A stretch of DNA of 44,149 nucleotides, taken from NCBI GenBank assembly GCA_028283605.1, contig JAPWKH010000017.1, positions 1-44,149 of the forward strand. Reading direction: 5' to 3'. A model generated the notes under the pieces. The model saw nothing but the letters and a program-made list of their open reading frames with translations, was not told where the DNA came from and searched no databases. This stretch comes from Arachidicoccus sp. Lineage in GTDB: Bacteria; Bacteroidota; Bacteroidia; Chitinophagales; Chitinophagaceae. Shown here in pieces: positions 15,326 to 23,057 of this stretch (position 1 is its first letter; each line of letters begins with the position of its first letter). The position numbers and the translations under genes are program-made.

Positions 15326-16522
15326 ATGAGGAAAATTTTTCTTTCTGTATTTGTAATCTCTACCGTAATAGGCGTAGCAAAAGCGCAAGTAGATTTAGTG
15401 AATAAAACCAGCGAAACGGCAGGCGATACCGTTCACGGATTTAAATTTACTAACATAATAGATTTATCTACCACGCCAATTGAAAACCAGGGAAGATCAG
15501 GCACCTGCTGGAGTTATTCCACCAATTCATTTTTAGAATCTGAAATGATTAAAGCCGGCAAAACGCCTGTGCATTTATCCAAAATATATACTGCCCGTTG
15601 CCAATATACCGATAAGGCAGACAGGTATGTGCGCTTTCAGGGAGGCATCGCGTGGGGCGATGGCGGCGAACCGCACGATGTAGTAAATATGTATGCAAAA
15701 TATGGCATTCTGCCCGAAGCAAATTATACCGGATTGGTTAATGGCAAAAGCATCAACAATTTTGATCCGATGCAGCAAGGTTTAAAACATATTATAGATT
15801 CAGTTTCCAAAGCGCATGGAGCAATTGATCCGACTGCATGGAAAGCAGCTTTTCAAAAGATATTGGACGACAGCTTAGGCGTTGTTCCGCAAAGCTTTAC
15901 TTATAATGGCAAATCCTATACCCCACAAACTTTTGCAAAAGAAGTTGTAGGATTGGATCCCAATAATTATGAAGAATTCATTTCGGAAAACACGCATCCA
16001 TATTATCAAAAAGCATTAATGGAATGTTCTGATGACTGGGCTTTTCAATGGGATTATAATATAACGCCAACTGACATTACAGATATTATAGATAACTCGT
16101 TAAAAAACGGCTATACAGTTGCCTGGGGCGCAGATGTGTCTGAGCCATATTTCAACTGGATGCCTTTTGGTGTTGCCTTCGTTCCGGCAAATGCTGAGGA
16201 TTTAAGCGGAAGAAGATTAACGCTCGATGAGAAAAAAGCGATTTTTAACGGCAGCAGAAAAGAATTAAACATTACACCTGAAATCCGTCAAAAAGGTTTG
16301 GATAATCTAACTACTACTGACGATCATGGAATGCATATTGTAGGCTTGGCCAAGGATCAGGACGGAACAGAATTTTATATCGTAAAAAATTCTTGGGGAA
16401 CAACAAACGAGTACAAAGGATTTTTATATGTGTCAAAAGCTTATGTACAGTATAAAACAACATCTATACTTGTAAATAAAAAAGCGATTCCTAAAGCAAT
16501 TGCTAAGAAGCTGCGCGCCTGA
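15326..16522 (+). CDS. secreted C1 family cysteine peptidase (bleomycin hydrolase / PepC-like)
   Basis: A 398-residue papain-fold peptidase with a signal peptide (MRKIFLSVFV...AKA, cleavage ~20). Catalytic residues are all visible: oxyanion Q55 and nucleophile C61 in NQGRSGTCWSYS, H334 in DDHGMHIVG and N355 in VKNSWG. Length and the sequence around the His resemble the bleomycin hydrolase/aminopeptidase C group more than classical papains. Intracellular members are aminopeptidases that form hexamers; this one carries an export signal, so it probably trims peptides in the periplasm. The gene ends just before a strong bidirectional terminator. Confidence 0.9.
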   Translation: MRKIFLSVFVISTVIGVAKAQVDLVNKTSETAGDTVHGFKFTNIIDLSTTPIENQGRSGTCWSYSTNSFLESEMIKAGKTPVHLSKIYTARCQYTDKADRYVRFQGGIAWGDGGEPHDVVNMYAKYGILPEANYTGLVNGKSINNFDPMQQGLKHIIDSVSKAHGAIDPTAWKAAFQKILDDSLGVVPQSFTYNGKSYTPQTFAKEVVGLDPNNYEEFISENTHPYYQKALMECSDDWAFQWDYNITPTDITDIIDNSLKNGYTVAWGADVSEPYFNWMPFGVAFVPANAEDLSGRRLTLDEKKAIFNGSRKELNITPEIRQKGLDNLTTTDDHGMHIVGLAKDQDGTEFYIVKNSWGTTNEYKGFLYVSKAYVQYKTTSILVNKKAIPKAIAKKLRA

Positions 16523-16569
16523 ATTTTTATAAAATAATTAGTCAAAAATAGTTGTAACCTGTTGAGGCT

Positions 16570-16605
16570 AAAAAATCTGCAAGAATTTTCTCTTGCAGAT
16601 TTTTT
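16570..16605. terminator. bidirectional intrinsic terminator
   Basis: A perfect 15-bp stem, AAAAAATCTGCAAGA and its complement, with a 6-nt loop (ATTTTC). The A run on one side and the T run on the other give a U-tract on both strands. It sits between the convergent C1 peptidase and response regulator genes and can end both transcripts. Confidence 0.85.
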
Positions 16606-16653
16606 TATGATTGTAAAAGCTCAAACAGAATTCAGATTGGATTTTTAAAAATT

Positions 16654-17298
16654 TTAATAAAAATCGCCTTCATAAAATTTGAAAATATCTATCATTTCCG
16701 GGACAGATTTGATTGCCAGCTTCTCAAAAATCCTGTTTTTATAAGTGCTTATTGTGGACACATGAATATTCAGCTCGTTGGATATTTCTTTTAATCTGGT
16801 GCCTTTCATAAGACGCACTGCAATATCCATTTCTCTGTTGGAAAGCGCTTCAAAAGGATTGGATTCTTTACTATTCTTGCCATCTGTTCGAAAGATCAAA
16901 TCATCTTTTAAGCTATCGCTTAAATAGTGGCCTTTTCTCAACATATTTTCCAAAGCATTTTTTACTTCTTCCTCTTTCGCCAACTTGTTCAAAAACCCGT
17001 TCGCGCCTGCGCGTATATAACGCATGGCGTGTAAATCTTCGTCCAAAGCTGAAAACACGAGTACTTTGGCTTTAGGCTGCTTTATATTTATATATTCAAC
17101 CGCTTTTTGAAAAGATCCGTTCGGCATATTAATATCGAGAATTATCAAATCAAAAGCTTGCTTATCAACAAACTCAAGGGCTTTCTCATAATTTTCTGCT
17201 TCTGATATTTCAGCATTCGGTCGAAGTTTTTTAATCATTATCCCAAGTCCCATTCTTACAATTCCATGATCATCAGCAAGTAAAATTTTTTCGGTCAT
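16654..17298 (-). CDS. NarL/LuxR-type response regulator
   Basis: A 214-residue regulator. The receiver domain (~1-120) has acidic D9-D10, phosphoacceptor D55 in LIILDINMPNG, a switch Ser/Thr region VFSALDED and the conserved Lys in ANGFLNK, so it looks able to be phosphorylated. The LuxR-type helix-turn-helix (~148-210) includes LSNREMDIAVRLMKGTRLKE and HVSTISTYKNRIFEKL. Its ATG overlaps the TGA of the upstream kinase-like gene by four bases (ATGA), so the two are translationally coupled. The targets are not evident. What phosphorylates it is an open question because its partner seems to lack an ATP site. Confidence 0.92.
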   Translation of the reverse strand: MTEKILLADDHGIVRMGLGIMIKKLRPNAEISEAENYEKALEFVDKQAFDLIILDINMPNGSFQKAVEYINIKQPKAKVLVFSALDEDLHAMRYIRAGANGFLNKLAKEEEVKNALENMLRKGHYLSDSLKDDLIFRTDGKNSKESNPFEALSNREMDIAVRLMKGTRLKEISNELNIHVSTISTYKNRIFEKLAIKSVPEMIDIFKFYEGDFY

Positions 17299-17999
17299 AA
17301 TAAGTGGTTTTGTTTATTTAAGATAAGTCTTAATTCAATCTCTGTTTCATTAATTTTTACAATTTCGATCGATGCTCTTAAACAGTTTACAAAATCTTTT
17401 ATATATCTCAACTGTGCATCTTCTCCCTGTTTTGAAAAAATATCGTCATTATATTTTTGAAGCAACCGTGTTGGTTGTTCGTTTTTACTCACATTAAAAT
17501 TTATAGCTACGCAAATATTCCCAGATGTTGCAACTTTGAAAATAATATTTTTCCCATTATCGGAAAAATCAATTGCTTCCTGAAGAAAGTATTTTAGTAT
17601 AAACCCAAGTAATTCCTTCCCGGTATATAATATCGAATCAGCATTTCCCAAAAAGGTTAGAGTAAGATTTTTAGCAGACAACCGCGCAGAAAAATAAGAC
17701 ACCAGATTTTGATACAGCTCAAGAACATTGATTGCCTTTTCATTCAAAACAAAGGTGTTTTGCTGCAATTTTATCCAGTTATATGTTTCATTAAACAATG
17801 CTGTATTCTTGTCGGCAGAAGATTTTAATTCAGTAATCATTTCGGACAATATTTCCGGAGAATCCATTCCGTTTTCCAATGCTTCTATCATCCAATAAAC
17901 ATTCGCCAACAAGCCTTTCATATCATGTGACAAAATTGAAATCAGCTTGTTACGGAATTGCAGTTCTTTATCCGTACAGGTTTTCTGGTTTTCATTCAT
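17295..17999 (-). CDS. degenerate histidine-kinase-like protein (ATP-binding motifs lost)
   Basis: A 234-residue protein from the ATG at 17999; a longer reading from a TTG at 18059 would add 20 residues of repeat-like sequence and is unlikely. It has no membrane segment. The H-box LSHDMKGLLANVYWMIEALE is intact (H25), and the following two helices fit a HisKA dimerisation domain. The HATPase region can be aligned from about residue 115, but its key residues are gone. The N-box Asn is replaced in FLQEAIDFSDNGKNI (E141), the DxGxG of the G1 box is replaced by INFNVSK, and the Gly-rich G2 box by EDAQLRYIKDFV. It may be a pseudokinase that binds or dephosphorylates the regulator, or a His phosphotransfer-like protein (inference). 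Confidence 0.75.
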   Translation of the reverse strand: MNENQKTCTDKELQFRNKLISILSHDMKGLLANVYWMIEALENGMDSPEILSEMITELKSSADKNTALFNETYNWIKLQQNTFVLNEKAINVLELYQNLVSYFSARLSAKNLTLTFLGNADSILYTGKELLGFILKYFLQEAIDFSDNGKNIIFKVATSGNICVAINFNVSKNEQPTRLLQKYNDDIFSKQGEDAQLRYIKDFVNCLRASIEIVKINETEIELRLILNKQNHLL

Positions 18000-18010
18000 A
18001 TTTTTATCAT

Positions 18011-18034
18011 AATGAGAAATAAGAAATGAGAAAT
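18011..18034. repeat. short direct repeat upstream of the kinase-like gene
   Basis: Two identical 10-mers AATGAGAAAT at 18011-18020 and 18025-18034, 14 bp apart, inside a simple A/T/G word-like stretch. It lies in the 5' leader of the kinase-like gene. Confidence 0.5.
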
Positions 18035-18042
18035 GCGTAATG

Positions 18043-18050
18043 CAAAAATA
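18043..18050 (-). promoter_or_regulatory. candidate -7 element of the kinase/regulator pair
   Basis: TATTTTTG on the minus strand matches TAnnTTTG, 43 nt upstream of the ATG. No -33 match, and the region is AT-rich, so chance is possible. Confidence 0.3.
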
Positions 18051-18059
18051 ATATACCAA

Positions 18060-18106
18060 TATAAGATAAATTATGCCATTATTTTCGAATTTTATTCTAT
18101 CTTATA
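18060..18106. promoter_or_regulatory. inverted repeat 1 in the divergent kinase / glucose dehydrogenase region
   Basis: TATAAGATA (18060-18068) and its exact complement TATCTTATA (18098-18106) with a 29-nt spacer. Spacing of arm centres is 38 bp. Possible paired operator half-sites, though such AT-rich arms can arise by chance. Confidence 0.35.
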
Positions 18107-18112
18107 AAAATA

Positions 18113-18149
18113 TAACAATGAAATAAGCCATCAGCTGCTTTCATTGTTA
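18113..18149. promoter_or_regulatory. inverted repeat 2, operator-like, upstream of the glucose dehydrogenase gene
   Basis: An 11-bp perfect inverted repeat: TAACAATGAAA (18113-18123) and TTTCATTGTTA (18139-18149), spacer 15 nt. It lies ~60 bp upstream of the dehydrogenase start and between two divergent genes. It could be a dimeric regulator site or an RNA hairpin. No U-tract follows, so it is not a classical terminator. Confidence 0.5.
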
Positions 18150-18207
18150 ATCTGAATACAAATAATAGCATTCCAACCAATCATTAAAAACCAATAAATT
18201 AATACAC

Positions 18208-19011
18208 ATGAAATTACAAAATCAGATAGCGATCATCACAGGCGCAAGCAGCGGAATAGGAAAAGCCGTTGCAAAATCGATGGCTTCAGAAGGCGCCACA
18301 GTAGTAATAAATTATCCGTTTGAAAATTCAAAAGCCGATGCGCAAGCCGTACTGGACGAGGTTTTACAAGCGGGCGGCAAGGGCATTATTTTTCAATGCG
18401 ATGTAAGCGCAGAAGCGGATGTACAAAATATGTTCGCAAGTGTGATACAACAATTCGGCACGGTAGATATTTTAGTAAACAATGCCGGCATCCAAAGCGA
18501 TTCGCCTTTTGAAGAAATGACTTTGAATAAATGGAATGCTGTAATTGGCGTGAACCTTACCGGACAATTTCTTTGTGCAAGAGAAGCAATTAAAGAATTT
18601 TTGCGGCGTGGCGTTGACGAATCAAAATCTTTATCCGCAGGAAAAATTATTTGCATGAGTAGCGTACATCAAATAATTCCCTGGGCCGGCCACGCAAACT
18701 ATGCATCAAGCAAAGGCGGCATTAATATGCTGATGCAGACGTTAGCGCAAGAGTTTTCTCCGAAAAAAATAAGAGTAAACAGTATTTGTCCCGGAGCCAT
18801 TCAAACACCGATTAATAAAAGCGCGTGGTCTACTCCGAAAGCATTAAACAGTTTGCTGGAATTAATTCCATACAAACGTATCGGGCAGCCGGAAGATATC
18901 GGGAAAGCCGCCGTTTGGCTCGCAAGCGATAATAGCGATTATGTTTGCGGCACATCGCTTTTTGTAGATGGCGGCATGACTTTATATCCGGGATTTACAG
19001 AAAACGGATAA
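18208..19011 (+). CDS. SDR family glucose 1-dehydrogenase-like oxidoreductase
   Basis: A 267-residue classical SDR. The cofactor motif is GASSGIGKA (12-20), the structural motif NNAG is present, and the catalytic residues are S152, Y165 and K169. The segment MSSVHQIIPW, the RVNSICPGAIQTPIN stretch and the end DGGMTLYPGF closely resemble Bacillus glucose 1-dehydrogenase (EC 1.1.1.47) as I recall it. It would oxidise glucose or a related aldose to the lactone with NAD(P). It converges on the hexuronate operon, ending 8 bp from it with no terminator between, so the sugar-acid context supports the role but does not prove the substrate. Confidence 0.85.
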   Translation: MKLQNQIAIITGASSGIGKAVAKSMASEGATVVINYPFENSKADAQAVLDEVLQAGGKGIIFQCDVSAEADVQNMFASVIQQFGTVDILVNNAGIQSDSPFEEMTLNKWNAVIGVNLTGQFLCAREAIKEFLRRGVDESKSLSAGKIICMSSVHQIIPWAGHANYASSKGGINMLMQTLAQEFSPKKIRVNSICPGAIQTPINKSAWSTPKALNSLLELIPYKRIGQPEDIGKAAVWLASDNSDYVCGTSLFVDGGMTLYPGFTENG

Positions 19012-19019
19012 GAATAAAA

Positions 19020-19829
19020 TTATACGCCGCTGAATATTGTAAAGCCACCGTCTACTGTAATTGTGCTGCCGGTTACAAATCTGGAAGCATCACTTAGCAG
19101 CCAGATTAAAGCGCCGTTTAATTCTTCCGGAGACCCGAATCTTTTGAAAGGTGTACCGGCAATTATTTTATTTCCCCTGTCTGTTAAGCTACCGTCCGGA
19201 TTGGTTAATAAAGTCCTGTTTTGTTCTGTCAAAAAGAAACCCGGAGTAATCGAATTCATACGAATTTTATCGCCATGACGTTGCGCAACTTCTACGGCAA
19301 ACCATTGTGTATAGGTATCAATAGCAGCTTTGCCCATGCTGTAACCGAGCACTTTGGTTAATATTGTTTTTGAACTAACCGATGAAATATTAACAATGCT
19401 TCCGCCATTCTCTTTCATTTCCGGCCCGAAAATCTGCGTAGGCACTACGCTCCCCCAAAGATTGAGCGCGAGAGCCTTTTGCATACCGGGAATGCTCATT
19501 TTAAAAATATCGTCATTGGCTTGCAATATTCCTTCGGGCACGTTACCACCGGCAGCATTTACCAATCCGTCTATTTTGCCAAATTTATCTAGGATATTAT
19601 TTTTCGCATCTGTCAATTGTTCCTCGTTCAATACATCAACAGATAATGCTAATATGTCAATTCCATTTTCTTTGTAGTATTTTTCTTTCTCATCCAGCTT
19701 TTCCCTGCTTCTTCCTATGATTACCACATTTCCTCCTGCTTCTGTTATTGCCGAAACAAAGGCGCTGCCTAATATGCCGGTTCCTCCGGTTACAATTATT
19801 ACTTTGTTTTTTAATGTAAAATCTGCCAT
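19020..19829 (-). CDS. SDR family oxidoreductase, probable D-mannonate oxidoreductase (fructuronate reductase)
   Basis: A 269-residue SDR with cofactor motif GGTGILGS (~15-22), NAAG motif, and catalytic Ser/Tyr/Lys in ISSVSSKTI and GYSMGKAA. It is the last gene of the hexuronate operon, 1 bp after the hydrolase gene. In Bacillus and other bacteria an SDR (YjmF/UxuB type) reduces D-fructuronate, the product of UxaC, to D-mannonate. The long insertion before the catalytic Ser (QANDDIFKMSIPGMQKALAL) fits that group. Assignment rests on operon context plus family resemblance. Reduction of tagaturonate, the galacturonate branch, cannot be excluded. Confidence 0.8.
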   Translation of the reverse strand: MADFTLKNKVIIVTGGTGILGSAFVSAITEAGGNVVIIGRSREKLDEKEKYYKENGIDILALSVDVLNEEQLTDAKNNILDKFGKIDGLVNAAGGNVPEGILQANDDIFKMSIPGMQKALALNLWGSVVPTQIFGPEMKENGGSIVNISSVSSKTILTKVLGYSMGKAAIDTYTQWFAVEVAQRHGDKIRMNSITPGFFLTEQNRTLLTNPDGSLTDRGNKIIAGTPFKRFGSPEELNGALIWLLSDASRFVTGSTITVDGGFTIFSGV

Positions 19830-19830
19830 A

Positions 19831-22059
19831 TTATTTTTTATTTTTTGTTCCCCAATAATTTAATGTTTGATTATTCAAAGATACAGGCGCTGCAGCAATA
19901 TTTACATCATCCGCATTGGCGTAAATAATTACCGATTGGCCTTTTACAAGATTTATTTGATATGTATTAACGCCCACTTTTATAAGATTCGCCTGATTGT
20001 CACTTTTTGTTTTAAGTGTGCCTTTTAAATCGGTAACAAAAGTACACTTGCCGCCTTCGAGGCTTTTTATTTTGATCCATCTTGTTTTACCTTCTTTGCG
20101 TACCGCTGAAATTAAGAAAGCGCCATCTGCACGCATATCTTCAAAAGATACATCTTGCCATGTAGCCGGAACGGCAGGAAATACACGAACTTTTCCATTC
20201 CAGCTTTGCAAAAGCAATTCCTGTAAAGAGGCTGCCGCTGCCAAAGGCGTTTCAATTACGGGGCCGCTTTCCATATACATTGTATTGGGTTTTACAAAAT
20301 GGCTGAATAATTCATCTAAATAATTTAAAGCGCTGTCGCCCTTCCCCATCAAGGAATAAATTGAAGCTCCGCCGGTAAAAGAATACCCCTGAAAAGCTCC
20401 TTTAAGGCTGTGCCAATGATACAATGATTTCCGGATCAAATCTCGGTCGCCTTCGTTATCCCAATTTAATAAATGCAATGGATATATCATCAGCAAATGC
20501 GAATAATGCCTGTGCGATTTTGCAAACGCAACATCTTTACCTATGCGAAGACCTGTACTGTCGGTCGGGTAAGGCGTAAGGTTTTCCAATACATCTTTCC
20601 AGGTTTTTGTCAATTTATCATTTGGATCGATTGTCAATAAAGTTTCACAGCCCCATCTGAATAAGGATAAGGCATAATTACAGTCTCTTGTTTTGCCGTC
20701 CGGATATTCCGGCGAATAAGTATAAGGCAAATGCCATTTACCATCGGCCTCTTTGTGCATTACATCAATATAATAATTAATGCTGCGCTTTAAAAGCGGA
20801 ATAAAGTTTTTTAATACACTGTCGTTTTTTGAATAAGAATAATATTGCCAGTAATAGTACAATATCCATGTAAGATCCCCCAATTCTAATGCACCTGGCG
20901 CTGAACTCGTATCTGATTCAGATGTTACTTTTAAGGGAGATACCATATTTAATGCTCCGGAACGCGCAATAGCAGCAGCATTGTAACGATACTGCGGAGG
21001 AACATTATTAATCAGATTTTGAATATTCTTATCTATATTTCTTAACAGCGGCTCAACCATTTCAAGATGATTGGCTGCGCACATGGGCGAATATGTAAGC
21101 TGAATATTTAAATTGTACCAATAAGCCGGCCATGGTGTCGGGGCAAACCAAGGCCCCATTAAATCAATCGGCAATGTACCACTTCTGGTAGCAGAAGCAA
21201 TTTTGTACAATTGTATCCAATAAAAACTTTCTGCTTTAGCATCAGGTATAGATAAAAAACTCTTTTGATAATATTGATGCCACCATTGTCTGTGTGCGTT
21301 TGTAATATTTGCAAACTCTTGTGCTGCCGCGAATTTTACTGTTTTTAAAACTTGTTTTAGTGAAGAATGTACTGTATCATATCCAACAGAGATAAAAGTA
21401 GTATTTGTATCATTCTTCCCAACTGTTTTCCATGCCACAACATAATCTCCGCCGGCCAACATTTTTTGCTTGGAAAAATCAATGCTTTCTTCATTGCCGG
21501 TTTCATGTTCCGGGTTTGAAGGAAAATTGTCGATAGGGGTAAATTTCATTCTCGGGCTAACGGATTGTTCCGCATTCCACTTCCATGTAAAGTTTTTTTC
21601 CTCGCCTTCGGTTTTGGTTTGAAAGATGATGACGTTTTCTTTTTCCGTCACAAAACTTTTCCAGAATATTTTTCCTTTATCAGTTTCTATAACACCGGTG
21701 GCTTCCGCATTCCATAAATGCAACCTTGCAGAATTTTTTATAATTTTTCCTACAGGGTTTAACGAAAAATATCCTATTGGCAGCCGTGCTTTTGCATATA
21801 GTGCAGAAGGATTTCCACTTATTCGATGATCGGTAACATCAGTTCTTCCGAGTTCTATTCGCAAAGCATTTTTATTCTCCATGAAAATCATACTTCCAAT
21901 CAACCCATTACCTGTAAATACGCCCTCTTGCCATTTGGTTGTAAGCGTGTCAAACGTCATATCATTTCGGGAAAGAAAACTTTCCCAGTTTATATTTTGC
22001 CCATAGATATTTTGGATGAAAAGCAAACAAAAAATTATAGCCCGGAATTTCGCGCACAT
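19831..22059 (-). CDS. secreted GH95-like (alpha/alpha)6-barrel glycoside hydrolase
   Basis: A 742-residue exported protein (signal peptide to ~21, IQNIYGQ). An N-terminal beta-sandwich opens with EGVFTGNGLIGSMIF, the counterpart of the GNGxLG motif of GH95 enzymes. The catalytic barrel includes NLNIQLTY (~313-320), where GH95 has a NxN pair in a TLNINTEMNYW-type motif, and HRHYSHLL (~513-520), like the HRHxSHL of GH95. The C-terminal part, LQELLLQSWNGKVRVFPAVP, also matches the GH95 pattern. GH95 members are alpha-1,2-L-fucosidases or alpha-L-galactosidases. In this operon the substrate is probably a uronic-acid-containing plant glycan such as pectin, but the sugar it cleaves is unknown, and a family next to GH95 is possible. 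Confidence 0.75.
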   Translation of the reverse strand: MCAKFRAIIFCLLFIQNIYGQNINWESFLSRNDMTFDTLTTKWQEGVFTGNGLIGSMIFMENKNALRIELGRTDVTDHRISGNPSALYAKARLPIGYFSLNPVGKIIKNSARLHLWNAEATGVIETDKGKIFWKSFVTEKENVIIFQTKTEGEEKNFTWKWNAEQSVSPRMKFTPIDNFPSNPEHETGNEESIDFSKQKMLAGGDYVVAWKTVGKNDTNTTFISVGYDTVHSSLKQVLKTVKFAAAQEFANITNAHRQWWHQYYQKSFLSIPDAKAESFYWIQLYKIASATRSGTLPIDLMGPWFAPTPWPAYWYNLNIQLTYSPMCAANHLEMVEPLLRNIDKNIQNLINNVPPQYRYNAAAIARSGALNMVSPLKVTSESDTSSAPGALELGDLTWILYYYWQYYSYSKNDSVLKNFIPLLKRSINYYIDVMHKEADGKWHLPYTYSPEYPDGKTRDCNYALSLFRWGCETLLTIDPNDKLTKTWKDVLENLTPYPTDSTGLRIGKDVAFAKSHRHYSHLLMIYPLHLLNWDNEGDRDLIRKSLYHWHSLKGAFQGYSFTGGASIYSLMGKGDSALNYLDELFSHFVKPNTMYMESGPVIETPLAAAASLQELLLQSWNGKVRVFPAVPATWQDVSFEDMRADGAFLISAVRKEGKTRWIKIKSLEGGKCTFVTDLKGTLKTKSDNQANLIKVGVNTYQINLVKGQSVIIYANADDVNIAAAPVSLNNQTLNYWGTKNKK

Positions 22060-22064
22060 ATTAC

Positions 22065-23012
22065 CTATTTGATTGGATTGATATAATGATTATGTTCAAA
22101 CCAATGTTTTAATATTTCCATCCAGTCACCTCCTACCCTTTTTGCATCCTGACCGAATCCGTGTCCGCCACTCTGATAAATATGTATTTCGGACGACACT
22201 TTATTTTTCGTCAAAGCCTGAAAATACATAATACTGTTTTCAGGATTTACCGTTTTATCATCCTGAGCCAGCACCAAAAATGCGGGCGGTGTTTTAGATG
22301 TAACCTGTAATTCTGCGGAAAAAAAATCTTCCGTAGTTTCTGACGGATTTTTCCCCAATAAATTTTCGTGCGATCCTGTATGTGTATATGGTTTTCGCAT
22401 GCTGATTACAGGATAAGCCAATACCGAAAAATCAGGACGAAGAGAAATATGATCCGGATTCTCTATTACCGCAGCATCAAAACGTGTGGAAGCAGTTGCA
22501 GCCAAATGCCCGCCGGCAGAAAAACCCATAATGCCAATTTTATTTTCATCTATTCCCCATTTTTTGCAATTAATTCGTATTAATTGTATAGCACGCTGAG
22601 CATCTTGTAAAGGACCGATGGTTTTATCTTTCATGATGCTATCGCTTGGCAATCTGTACTTTAATACAATCGCAGTAATGCCCCATTTTACTAATGTCTT
22701 AGCAAAAGAAATGCCCTCCCAATCGTATGCCAATAACTTATATCCACCTCCTGGACAAATAATTATAGCAGTATGATTGTTAATTGCAGAATTAGGATAA
22801 AATATCTCTACAGTAGGATTTGAAACATTTCTTACGTTATCATTTTCAACAGTATCATATTCTTTTTGATATAAAGGAGAAAAGATACTGTTTGGGACTT
22901 TTTCGTATAAGGGAATGATTTGTTGGGCGTGAATGGTTGTAGTTGAAATCATTATTAAAATAATAATAAGTAAAAATTTATTTCGCCGCAAAAATCTATT
23001 CATAAGTTTCAT
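22065..23012 (-). CDS. secreted alpha/beta-hydrolase, carbohydrate esterase-like (BD-FAE/acetyl xylan esterase type)
   Basis: A 315-residue exported hydrolase; the signal anchor covers ~10-30. The oxyanion-hole motif is CPGGGY, the nucleophile is S165 in MGFSAGGH, the acid is Asp in LVLAQDDKTV and the catalytic His is in SGGHGFG. This architecture is that of the BD-FAE/acetyl-esterase group often found in Bacteroidota polysaccharide loci. It would remove acetyl or other ester groups from the glycan before the neighbouring GH95-like enzyme acts. It lies 45 bp after the transporter gene and 5 bp before the hydrolase gene. An ATG at 23003 is an alternative start. Confidence 0.83.
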   Translation of the reverse strand: MKLMNRFLRRNKFLLIIILIMISTTTIHAQQIIPLYEKVPNSIFSPLYQKEYDTVENDNVRNVSNPTVEIFYPNSAINNHTAIIICPGGGYKLLAYDWEGISFAKTLVKWGITAIVLKYRLPSDSIMKDKTIGPLQDAQRAIQLIRINCKKWGIDENKIGIMGFSAGGHLAATASTRFDAAVIENPDHISLRPDFSVLAYPVISMRKPYTHTGSHENLLGKNPSETTEDFFSAELQVTSKTPPAFLVLAQDDKTVNPENSIMYFQALTKNKVSSEIHIYQSGGHGFGQDAKRVGGDWMEILKHWFEHNHYINPIK

Positions 23013-23057
23013 AAGTTATTAATTTATATATAATACAAACTTCCTTATTTATATCCA

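Noticed and set aside
18000-18059. Longer N-terminus of the kinase-like protein from a TTG start
   Set aside because: The added 20 residues are encoded by simple repeat-like DNA containing the direct repeat; the ATG at 17999 gives a normal start just before the H-box helix.
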